A DNA stretch of 9,687 nucleotides, from positions 1-9,687 of the forward strand of contig USNH01000017.1 in assembly GCA_900556015.1 (NCBI GenBank), in the 5' to 3' direction. A program made the position numbers and the translations under genes. The notes below the pieces were generated by a model. The model had not been told where the DNA came from. It worked only from the letters and a program-made list of their open reading frames with translations, and made no database searches. Each line of letters starts with the position of its first letter. The first letter of the stretch is position 1. Positions 1 through 5,242 of the stretch are shown here, in pieces. This DNA is from an uncultured Eubacteriales bacterium (GTDB lineage Bacteria; Bacillota_A; Clostridia; Oscillospirales; Oscillospiraceae).

Positions 1-192
1 TTTCCAACCGTCGCGGTCAAGCGTGGTTCCTTTTTCGTACTCGCTGACTTCCCCCGCAATTTCATAACCCAGCCGCTCGGCCTGCTCATGCAGCCGGGCG
101 CTTTGCGCTTCCAGCGTGTGGTCGCCGTCAAGCTGCGCCTGCGTTGCTACCCGGCAATATAATACCACACGCTTGCTTTTGCTGCTATCCAT
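1..192 (-). CDS. Serine recombinase (resolvase-type) N-terminal part, cut by window edge; catalytic Ser replaced by Ala
   Basis: The frame starts at ATG 192-190 and stays open for 64 codons to the window edge, so only the N-terminus is visible. It opens with the resolvase/invertase beta-strand pattern: VVLYCRVATQAQ at residues 9-20, then a helix with TLEAQ (about 26-30), then EYEKGTTLDRDGW near the end, matching the usual E..SG...RPG region. The family pattern is Y-x-R-h-S, where Ser is the nucleophile. Here the position is Ala (A16), so the protein may be an inactive, accessory or differently aligned recombinase. A strong SD, GGAGGT, sits 6 nt before the ATG, and only 14 nt separate it from the stop of the preceding recombinase, so the genes are surely co-transcribed. 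The rest of the gene cannot be judged from here. Confidence 0.8.
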   Translation of the reverse strand, partial: MDSSKSKRVVLYCRVATQAQLDGDHTLEAQSARLHEQAERLGYEIAGEVSEYEKGTTLDRDGWK

Positions 193-206
193 GATCTGAC
201 CTCCAT

Positions 207-1844
207 TCAGATATTCCCGACAAAACGGTAGTAGATTTTGATGTCCCGGACGTTTTTCCCATCAATGACGGTCTTTTCTCCGACCTCAATGCGGTCGATC
301 AGCTCGTCCACCGTTTCACGGTCAAGCCCCCGTATGTGCAGGTGCTTTCGGACGACTGCCGCCCAGCTTTGAATGTCGGCGGCGCTCTGCTCATACTCCC
401 TGACTTCCGCAAGAAGCGTATCCAGCCGGTCGGTCCGCTGGCGGCGCTCCTGCTCGGTCTTTTCAAGCAGCACGGCGAAGGACGCTGCGCTGATGCTGCC
501 GCAAACCTTGTCCTCATAGAGCTTTGCGGTCATTTGCTCCAGCTCATAGACGCGGCGGCGCAGCTTCCCAATCTCCTGCCGGACGCTTTCCAGACGCTCG
601 GCGTCTGCGGCGGTGCGCTGCGCTTGCAGCCTGTCCAGCATGGCAGCTTCGTCCAGTTCCAGCGCCTCGGCATGAGCGCGAATCTCATTCAATACAAGCT
701 CTGTCAGCGTCATCTCATAGATGGTGTGCCGGGAACACGCGCCATAGCCGGAGGCCGTATAGCGGGAGCAGAAATAGGAAACGTACTTTTTGGACGTGCC
801 GTTCTTGCGGCGCTGCGTCTCCCGGTTGCCCTGAAGGGGTGCTTTACAGTCGGCGCAGACGAGCTTGCCGGTGAACAGGAAGGGCTTCGGCGGCGCGTTG
901 TCCGCCGAGAGCAGCGTCCTTTCCCGGTTGATGGCCTGCACTTCATCCCATACCTCCGGCGAGATGATGGCTTCATGCAGAGCCTCATGCCGTATCCACT
1001 CGGATTCCGGCTTATAGATCATGGTGTCGTCCTTATAGGAGCGCGAGCCGGTCTGGTTCTGAATAAGATTTCCGGTGTAGACCTCGTTTGTCAATACATT
1101 CTTCACCGTGGCGTACATCCAAAGGTTCGCGTACTTGCAGGAGCCGTTGCCGTACCGCTTTGCCCAATACCAGCGCGGGGACAGGATGCCCTCGCTGTTC
1201 AGCACGGAGGCGATCTTGCCGTAGGCCATGCCGCCGCGCCGTAGCTCGAACATCCGGCGCACTACGGCAGCAGCTTCCTCGTCGATCACCAGCCGATGCC
1301 TGTCCTCCGCACTCTTTCGGTAGCCGTAGGGGGCGTAGGCGGCGATATACTGACCGCTGCGCATTTTGGCGTGGAGAACGGATTTTACCTTATTGGAGAG
1401 GTCTTTCAAGTGGTAGTCGTTCATCAGACTGCGGAAGTGCAGCATATCCGTGTTGTCGCCCTCGGTGTCGAGGCAGTCAAGGACGGATACGAAGCGGCAG
1501 CCCAATGAGGGGAAAATAACGTCGGTATAGCGTCCGACCTCCACAAAATCACGACCCAGCCGTGATAGGTCTTTGACAAGAATCAGGTTGATAAGGCCGT
1601 GCCGTGCGTCCTCCAGCATCTCCAGAAATCCGGGACGCTGAAAATTTCCCCCGCTATAACCGTCGTCCCGGTAGGACTTGACCTCCGTCCAGCCGTTGAG
1701 CATTACGAATTTGGAAAGCAGTTCATATTGATTCTCGATGCTGACGGATTCATCAGCGGGGATATAGTTTTTCGTCTTGGCGGAGTTGGAGGCGTCGTCC
1801 ACGCTCAACCGGCAGTAGATGCCGACCTTATATAGCTTTTTCAT
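207..1844 (-). CDS. Large serine recombinase (TnpX-like), second of three in tandem
   Basis: A 545-residue protein that should cut and rejoin DNA at element ends through a phosphoserine intermediate. Domains seen: resolvase catalytic domain about 6-155, with YCRLS giving nucleophile S14, DDGYSGGNFQRPG at 60-72 and KDLSRLGRD at 91-99; recombinase domain about 180-290; zinc-ribbon-type CADC at 330-333 with partners C359 and C370; Glu/Arg-rich coiled coil about 400-485; and a C-terminal DRIEVGE...DIKIYYRFVG motif shared with its neighbour. The start at MKKLYKVGIYC was chosen because the catalytic fold begins there and AGGAAG lies just upstream. The frame stays open for another 114 codons upstream, but these overlap the preceding gene and look like shadow. 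It overlaps the upstream recombinase by 17 nt, which suggests translational coupling. The loop after YCRLS is about 13 residues longer than in the neighbour. The length is normal for the family. Confidence 0.93.
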   Translation of the reverse strand: MKKLYKVGIYCRLSVDDASNSAKTKNYIPADESVSIENQYELLSKFVMLNGWTEVKSYRDDGYSGGNFQRPGFLEMLEDARHGLINLILVKDLSRLGRDFVEVGRYTDVIFPSLGCRFVSVLDCLDTEGDNTDMLHFRSLMNDYHLKDLSNKVKSVLHAKMRSGQYIAAYAPYGYRKSAEDRHRLVIDEEAAAVVRRMFELRRGGMAYGKIASVLNSEGILSPRWYWAKRYGNGSCKYANLWMYATVKNVLTNEVYTGNLIQNQTGSRSYKDDTMIYKPESEWIRHEALHEAIISPEVWDEVQAINRERTLLSADNAPPKPFLFTGKLVCADCKAPLQGNRETQRRKNGTSKKYVSYFCSRYTASGYGACSRHTIYEMTLTELVLNEIRAHAEALELDEAAMLDRLQAQRTAADAERLESVRQEIGKLRRRVYELEQMTAKLYEDKVCGSISAASFAVLLEKTEQERRQRTDRLDTLLAEVREYEQSAADIQSWAAVVRKHLHIRGLDRETVDELIDRIEVGEKTVIDGKNVRDIKIYYRFVGNI

Positions 1845-3492
1845 ACGCTTCCTGCCTCTCCTGTGCCAGCGCGTCGTCCACACTGCCGACGTAGCGGTAG
1901 ACCACCTTGACGTCGCAGATGCGCTGTCCGTTGACCTTCCGCGGCTCGCCCACCTCGATGCGGTCCACCAGCTCAAAGAGGATGCTCTCGTCCAGCGCCG
2001 TGATCTCGGTGTAGCGGCGGATGACCTCCATCCAGCGGTTTGCGTCCTTCCGGTTCTCAAGCTGCGCCCTGACCTTCTGCTCCAGCTCCGGGATAGCGGC
2101 GGCTTTTTCCGCCCGTTCCGCTTCATATTTCCGCATGAGTGTCTGAAAGACCGTCTGGGGGATGGTGCCGGTGCATTTGTCCTCATAGAGATTCTGCATC
2201 AGCCGTTCCAGCTCGATCATACGCGCCGCTGCCGCTTTCAGCTCCTGTTCATAGGAGATAACGCGGCTGCGGCTTTCCTTTTCCTTCATGCGGCTGATCT
2301 GCTCGGCAAGGCGCTCGCCGTCGCACTCGACGAAGCGCGCCTTTTCCCGGATGTCCGTCAGCACCAGCTCCTCCAGCACATTCTCATAGATGGAGTGGAT
2401 GGTGCAGGCGCTTTTGCCGCTTCTGGCATAGTTGCCGCAGATAAAGGAGCTGTACCGCCCCGGCGTTCCGTCCTTATAGGTGAAGCGCTCGATGTGGTTG
2501 CGCATCTTGAAGCCGCAGTCTGCGCAGTAGACAAGGCCGGTGAAGATGCTGCGGATGCCGTCCGTGGGCGGCGTCTTGCGCACCTTCTTTTTGTCGATGC
2601 TGACCACGGTATCCCATACCTCGCGGGAGATGATGGGTTCATGGGTGCCCTCCACCCGTATCCATTCCTCCTCCGGCTTGTTGATGAGCTTGCGGGACTT
2701 ATAGGACAGCGTGCCGGTTTTGCCCTGCACCATGTTCCCGATGTAGACCTCGCTGCGGATGAGGGCTTTGACGGTGGTTTCCGCCCACTTGTGGTTGACG
2801 TTACGCGGGTCGCTGCGCCCCTTGCGCTGATAGTAGAGCGCACCGGGCGGCAGAACGCCCTCCTCGTTGAGCGTGACGGCGATGGCGCGGAAGCCTGTGC
2901 CGGCGGCGCGCATGGCGAAGATGCGGCGCACGGTAGGGGCGGTTTCCTCGTCGATGATAAGGTGGTGCTTATCCTCCGGGTCGCGCTTGTAGCCGTAGGC
3001 GGGGTAGGTTCCCATGAACTTGCCGCTTTCCGCGCAGGCTCTTTTGACCGCCTTGACCTTCTTGGAGGTGTCCCGGCTGTAAAACTCGTTAAATAAGTTC
3101 AAAAAGCACATGACGTCAGTGCTACCGTTGTCACTCATGGTGTCGATGCCGTTGTTCAGCGCGATAAAACGGCAGCCCAGCGAGGGGAACAGGTAGTCCG
3201 TGTACTGACCGAACTCGATGTAGTTACGCCCAAAGCGTGATAGGTCTTTTACCAGAATGAGGTTGATTTTCTTGGCTTTTGCATCTTCGATGAGGCGTTT
3301 GACGCCGGGTCTGTCGAAATTCGTACCTGAGTACCCGTCGTCACAGTACACCGCGATCTCGTTCCAGCCCCGCTGACGCACATAGCTTTGCAGCAGGAGC
3401 TTCTGATTTTCAATGGATACGGACTCCCCGTCACGCTCATCGTCGTTGCTGAGCCTGCAATAGATACCTACGTTGTATGTCTTTTCGATCAT
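1828..3492 (-). CDS. Large serine recombinase (TnpX-like), first of three in tandem
   Basis: A 554-residue site-specific recombinase. The catalytic domain (about 5-150) has YCRLS with nucleophile S15, DDGYSGTNFDRPG at 51-63 and KDLSRFGRN at 82-90. The recombinase domain covers about 165-290. A zinc-ribbon set is visible as CADC (C323, C326) with C352 and C363. A coiled coil follows at about 395-480, and the C-terminus has DRIEVGE...DVKVVYRYVG. The start at MIEKTYNVGIYC is set by GGGAGGT with a 9-nt spacer. Thirty-six open codons upstream (to 3600) lack family similarity and were left out. The 138-nt gap to the tnpW-like gene holds no other gene. The protein is clearly related to the next recombinase but diverged, so the two probably act together or on different sites. 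All visible key residues are intact. Confidence 0.93.
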   Translation of the reverse strand: MIEKTYNVGIYCRLSNDDERDGESVSIENQKLLLQSYVRQRGWNEIAVYCDDGYSGTNFDRPGVKRLIEDAKAKKINLILVKDLSRFGRNYIEFGQYTDYLFPSLGCRFIALNNGIDTMSDNGSTDVMCFLNLFNEFYSRDTSKKVKAVKRACAESGKFMGTYPAYGYKRDPEDKHHLIIDEETAPTVRRIFAMRAAGTGFRAIAVTLNEEGVLPPGALYYQRKGRSDPRNVNHKWAETTVKALIRSEVYIGNMVQGKTGTLSYKSRKLINKPEEEWIRVEGTHEPIISREVWDTVVSIDKKKVRKTPPTDGIRSIFTGLVYCADCGFKMRNHIERFTYKDGTPGRYSSFICGNYARSGKSACTIHSIYENVLEELVLTDIREKARFVECDGERLAEQISRMKEKESRSRVISYEQELKAAAARMIELERLMQNLYEDKCTGTIPQTVFQTLMRKYEAERAEKAAAIPELEQKVRAQLENRKDANRWMEVIRRYTEITALDESILFELVDRIEVGEPRKVNGQRICDVKVVYRYVGSVDDALAQERQEAYEKAI

Positions 3493-3630
3493 CTGTATTT
3501 TACCTCCCGATTCTCTGCGATTCATACATCCGTGCGGCGTGATGGCTCTCGCAGGTTTTCCCTGCAAGAATATGATACCGGGGATACCATTTTCGCGCAA
3601 GGATGCCGCCGCAGGGAGGCTGATTGTCTG

Positions 3631-3825
3631 TTACGATGCGTGGCAGGGCTGCGCGGCCGCAGGAGCGTCCAGCTCCGTCATGGCGCGGCGCACCGCAAGC
3701 TGCTCCAGCGTCCTGCCAAGGTCCTTTTCGCCGGAAAACACGCTTGTCACGCGATAGAGGGTCTTGCCGATCCTGACCTCCTTATAAGAGGAAACCGGCT
3801 CTTTGGGGATAGCTTGCTTCTGCAT
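3631..3825 (-). CDS. tnpW: TnpW-family small transposon-encoded protein
   Basis: A 64-residue protein of the kind known as transposon-encoded TnpW, a small protein of unknown biochemical role found beside tnpX-type recombinases in Tn4451-like elements. The recognisable part is PKEPVSSYKEVRIGKTLYRVTSVFS (residues 7-31, given here in sections: a Pro-rich start, then RIGxTxYxVxxxFS), followed by a short helical stretch with LEQLAVRRAM. The tail after about residue 50 is Ala-rich and less typical. The start ATG at 3825 has GGAGGTG with a 5-nt spacer. It is the first gene after the structured gene-free region and precedes the recombinases by 138 nt in the same direction. The family assignment is from memory of the motif, not a search. 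Confidence 0.72.
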   Translation of the reverse strand: MQKQAIPKEPVSSYKEVRIGKTLYRVTSVFSGEKDLGRTLEQLAVRRAMTELDAPAAAQPCHAS

Positions 3826-3850
3826 AAACGCACCTCCGATTTATCATGTA

Positions 3851-3881
3851 AGTCCCGCTGCCACGATATGACAGCGGGGCT
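3851..3881. repeat. 10-bp hairpin just upstream of tnpW
   Basis: AGTCCCGCTG (3851-3860) and CAGCGGGGCT (3872-3881) pair around an 11-nt loop. As plus-strand RNA all ten pairs form, with one G.U. As minus-strand RNA (the tnpW direction) the same pair becomes C/A, leaving a 7-bp stem. It sits about 10 nt beyond the tnpW SD region and has no U-tract after it on the minus strand, so it is not an obvious terminator there. It could be part of the tnpW leader or of a longer structured RNA. Confidence 0.5.
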
Positions 3882-3904
3882 TGTTCGTATTCGTTCCGGC
3901 AGAG

Positions 3905-3966
3905 CAGCCGCGCCGGGAGGGTTGCCGTCATGCTGCATGATGCTGCACCGGCGCGGCTGTCCGCGC
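3905..3966. repeat. Two mutually exclusive GC-rich hairpins
   Basis: A perfect 12-bp inverted repeat, CAGCCGCGCCGG (3905-3916) with CCGGCGCGGCTG (3948-3959), encloses a 31-nt loop that itself carries two copies of TGCTGCA. Overlapping it, GCGCGG (3951-3956) pairs with CCGCGC (3961-3966) around a CTGT loop, and on the plus strand this is followed by ATTTTGTG. The two stems share 3951-3956 and cannot form together. CAGCCGCGC also recurs at 4294-4302, so 3951-3959 has a third possible partner. No gene is seen here. The pairings were read directly; a role as a switch is inference. Confidence 0.55.
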
Positions 3967-4038
3967 ATTTTGTGTCATGTAGTTTTGTTCCGCCGTATTT
4001 GTCACAGCCCCCGGCGCGAGGCATATATCGCCTCTGGG

Positions 4039-4323
4039 ACCGGTATCAGCCGCCTTTGGCAAGGCTGTCCCATTCCCGCCAGCGCCGTGGCTTGTAAGGC
4101 TCACGAGTGCCGCAGGAATCCCCCTCAAGTCAGTGGGAGGCCGTAGCTGGGGTTGCGTATCGCCCGCGCTGTCATCGCGCCCGATGCTGCCACGCATTGG
4201 GTCAAAGGCTGCGTAGATCGCTCGGACAGCCGCCCGTCCCGAAGGATGGGAGGTCTGTCGTCATGGCGGCGCGCCTTTCGTCGCTTGGCTTTTCAGCCGC
4301 GCGGGGTCTGTGCTGATACCGGT
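4039..4323 (-). ncRNA. Candidate structured RNA: 285-nt multi-hairpin domain closed by a perfect 12-bp helix
   Basis: ACCGGTATCAGC (4039-4050) is the exact reverse complement of GCTGATACCGGT (4312-4323). Between them several nested hairpins can be drawn: GCCTT/AAGGC (4052-4065); TGCGT-ATCG/CGAT-ACGCA with GCGC/GCGC inside (4154-4196); a long stem at 4225-4259 (GACAG/CTGTC, CC/GG, CCCGTCC/GGATGGG); and GGCT/AGCC near 4287-4297. GAGGC/GCCTC lies just outside at 4018-4034. Read on the minus strand, two loops become the stable tetraloops UUCG (closed by C-G) and GAAA, which favours that strand. One G.U pair in the 4225-4259 stem favours the plus strand, so the strand is not certain. Open frames here are short and lack good starts. 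I do not recognise an Rfam family. The region lies between the sigma-like gene and tnpW, and could be a trans-acting RNA, the tnpW leader, or a DNA element with 12-bp inverted ends. Confidence 0.5.
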
Positions 4324-4384
4324 GTCTATTCCGTTTTCAAGGAGCAGAGGCGAGAAAGAATAATATCCCTCTCATATACCTCAA

Positions 4385-4408
4385 GAAAAATCGGGCTTTT
4401 TATAACCC
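4385..4408 (-). terminator. Weak intrinsic terminator after the sigma-like gene
   Basis: On the minus strand, two bases after the sigma-like stop, GGGTT (4408-4404) pairs with AGCCC (4397-4393) around ATAAAA, and GATTTTT follows. The stem is only five pairs including one U.G, so termination would be partial at best. It would separate the sigma-like gene from the structured region and tnpW incompletely. Confidence 0.3.
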
Positions 4409-4410
4409 CC

Positions 4411-4833
4411 TCAGTCGAAATTTTTCAAAATTCTCTTCAAATGGGAAAGCCCTTTGCGAACGGAATGATGCACGGCAGGTTGAGTGGTGTTTTCTCTTGC
4501 AGCGATCTGCAACTGAGACAGTCCGCCAACTATGTACGCAATGACACGCCGCCGCTGCGCGGGCGTGAGCTGCGCCAGTCCCTCTTTCAGCAGCCGCTCC
4601 AGTTCCATGCGCTCCAGCGCCTCGTCCGGCTGCTCCGGCAGATTCAGCGCCTCAGCCTCGATGCCGTCGCCTGCGTCCAGCGAGTAGAACGCCCGGTTGT
4701 CGCGGATGTACTGCGCGTAGTTGATCTGAAGCCGCTTATCTTCTTCGAGAAACGCAGCTACTTCATCGGAAACCTCGATAAAGGCATCCTCGGTGTACCA
4801 CGGGTAAAGCTCCCGCAGATTGATCGTTGTCAT
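4411..4833 (-). CDS. Small sigma-70 region-4-like transcription regulator
   Basis: A 140-residue protein. The C-terminal part, about 88-136 (LTPAQRRRVIAYIVGGLSQL, then QIAARENTTQPAV and HHSVRKGLSHLKRIL), is a sigma region-4 helix-turn-helix, which normally contacts the -35 box. The N-terminal half (YPWYTEDAFIEVSDEVAAFL, then acidic and hydrophobic residues) has no clear region 2, so it may not act as a full sigma factor. Proteins of this size are common in Firmicute conjugative elements and are usually annotated as sigma-70 family. The start at MTTINLREL is set by GGAGGA with a 7-nt spacer. The frame is open for 35 more codons upstream but with only non-ATG starts. Its SD lies inside a perfect hairpin and a terminator precedes it, so expression looks tightly controlled. 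It probably regulates genes of the element; its target is unknown. Confidence 0.85.
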   Translation of the reverse strand: MTTINLRELYPWYTEDAFIEVSDEVAAFLEEDKRLQINYAQYIRDNRAFYSLDAGDGIEAEALNLPEQPDEALERMELERLLKEGLAQLTPAQRRRVIAYIVGGLSQLQIAARENTTQPAVHHSVRKGLSHLKRILKNFD

Positions 4834-4841
4834 GTTGTATT

Positions 4842-4891
4842 CCTCCGTTTGGATGTTTGTGTTCGTGGTTGCGGTTGAATCCAAACGGAGG
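4842..4891 (-). promoter_or_regulatory. Perfect 13-bp hairpin sequestering the sigma gene's Shine-Dalgarno
   Basis: CCTCCGTTTGGAT (minus strand 4891-4879) pairs exactly with ATCCAAACGGAGG (4854-4842) across a 24-nt A/C-rich loop. The last five bases of the 3' arm, GGAGG, are the SD of the sigma-like gene, whose ATG is 8 nt further on. The folded leader should block translation until the stem is opened by a ribosome, a factor, an antisense RNA or heat. The pairing was read directly; the regulation is inferred. Confidence 0.75.
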
Positions 4892-4935
4892 GCGGCGGGG
4901 AGCGGCAGCCCACGGCGAAAAAGTGCCGTGAACGA

Positions 4936-4976
4936 CAAAAAGCACCTATAAAGGCTTCAAAGCCTTCATAGGTGCT
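4936..4976 (-). terminator. Strong intrinsic terminator/attenuator in the sigma gene leader
   Basis: On the minus strand AGCACCTAT-G-AAGGCT (4976-4961) pairs with AGCCTT-T-ATAGGTGCT (4956-4941) around TTGA. This gives 16 pairs with one G.U, followed at once by TTTT and GTCG. The G.U is an A/C mismatch on the other strand, which supports the minus direction. It lies about 100 nt upstream of the sigma-like start and abuts the stop codon of a small upstream ORF, an attenuator-like layout. A further hairpin, CACGGC/GCCGTG (4911-4930), lies between it and the SD hairpin. Confidence 0.8.
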
Positions 4977-5032
4977 CAATAGGCGCAATGAAACAGCAGA
5001 AAGGGCAGGCGGGTGCAGAAAACTGCTTTCAT
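4976..5032 (-). CDS. Candidate leader peptide 3 (18 aa) ending at the terminator stem
   Basis: ATG at 5032 gives MKAVFCTRLPFLLFHCAY and a TGA at 4978-4976. The last base of the stop is the first base of the terminator stem, so a ribosome finishing here would cover the 5' arm. The only SD-like bases (ACGGA) touch the ATG, so independent initiation is doubtful. The frame is the same as that of the upstream 9-aa ORF, separated by its TAA and PNQYG codons, so re-initiation or readthrough are options. I do not recognise the peptide. Confidence 0.4.
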   Translation of the reverse strand: MKAVFCTRLPFLLFHCAY

Positions 5033-5047
5033 TCCGTATTGGTTCGG

Positions 5048-5077
5048 TTATGCGATTTGTGCGGCGGCAAGCCGCAT
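5048..5077 (-). CDS. Candidate leader peptide 2 (9 aa)
   Basis: ATG at 5077 gives MRLAAAQIA then TAA. It has a strong SD, GGAGGT, with a 7-nt spacer, and its ATG shares one base with the TGA of the preceding ORF, a classic re-initiation overlap. The coding bases form a small hairpin, TGCGGC/GCCGCA, at its 5' end. The size, SD quality and downstream terminator suggest a sensing leader peptide. What it senses is unknown. Confidence 0.45.
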   Translation of the reverse strand: MRLAAAQIA

Positions 5078-5106
5078 CAGCGACACCTCCCGTACTCTTT
5101 TGTCAT
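5077..5106 (-). CDS. Candidate leader peptide 1 (9 aa)
   Basis: ATG at 5106 gives MTKEYGRCR then TGA, with AAGGA 9 nt upstream. Its codons also encode the SD of the next ORF. A possible promoter, TTGAGC (5129-5124) and TATGAC (5107-5102) with 16-nt spacing, overlaps its start. If that promoter is used, transcription would begin inside this ORF and only leader peptides 2 and 3 would be made. It is too short to prove by sequence alone. Confidence 0.4.
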   Translation of the reverse strand: MTKEYGRCR

Positions 5107-5145
5107 AGACTGATTTCCTTTCTGCTCAAATCGGATAGAAATGGC

Positions 5146-5179
5146 GAAAGGCGGTTGTTCAAAAGAGCAACCGCCTTTC
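5146..5179. repeat. 15-bp hairpin between the surface gene terminator and the sigma leader
   Basis: GAAAGGCGGTTGTTC (5146-5160) pairs with GAGCAACCGCCTTTC (5165-5179) around AAAA; all 15 pairs form on the plus strand, with one G.U. Both ends carry AAAG/CTTT, but neither side has a proper U-tract, so it is at best a weak bidirectional terminator. It may instead be part of the sigma leader. Confidence 0.5.
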
Positions 5180-5194
5180 CTGACGAATGAAACC

Positions 5195-5227
5195 GAAAAG
5201 GGGCGCGGGGCTATTTGCCCGCGCCCC
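5195..5227 (-). terminator. Intrinsic terminator of the surface protein gene
   Basis: On the minus strand GGGGCGCGGG (5227-5218) pairs perfectly with CCCGCGCCCC (5209-5200), and TTTT (5199-5196) follows. It starts 15 nt after the stop of the surface protein gene, the expected place and direction. Confidence 0.85.
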
Positions 5228-5242
5228 TAAAGGTGAACCTGT

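Noticed and set aside
1845..2186. N-terminal extension of the second recombinase (114 extra codons)
   Set aside because: It overlaps the 3' part of the preceding recombinase gene, has Arg/Ser-rich shadow-like sequence, and the good SD and catalytic fold begin at 1844.
1819..3096. A 425-codon plus-strand open frame, and similar ones at 336-1244 and 4153-4878
   Set aside because: They mirror the recombinase and sigma-like genes on the minus strand, which carry catalytic or helix-turn-helix motifs; the plus-strand products do not.
4039..4323. A MITE or small insertion with 12-bp terminal inverted repeats
   Set aside because: No target-site duplication is seen outside the repeats, and internal hairpins with stable tetraloops fit a folded RNA better. 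It is kept as a less likely alternative.
5146..5179. A strong intrinsic terminator
   Set aside because: The stem is excellent, but neither strand has a U-tract next to it, so it is listed only as an inverted repeat.
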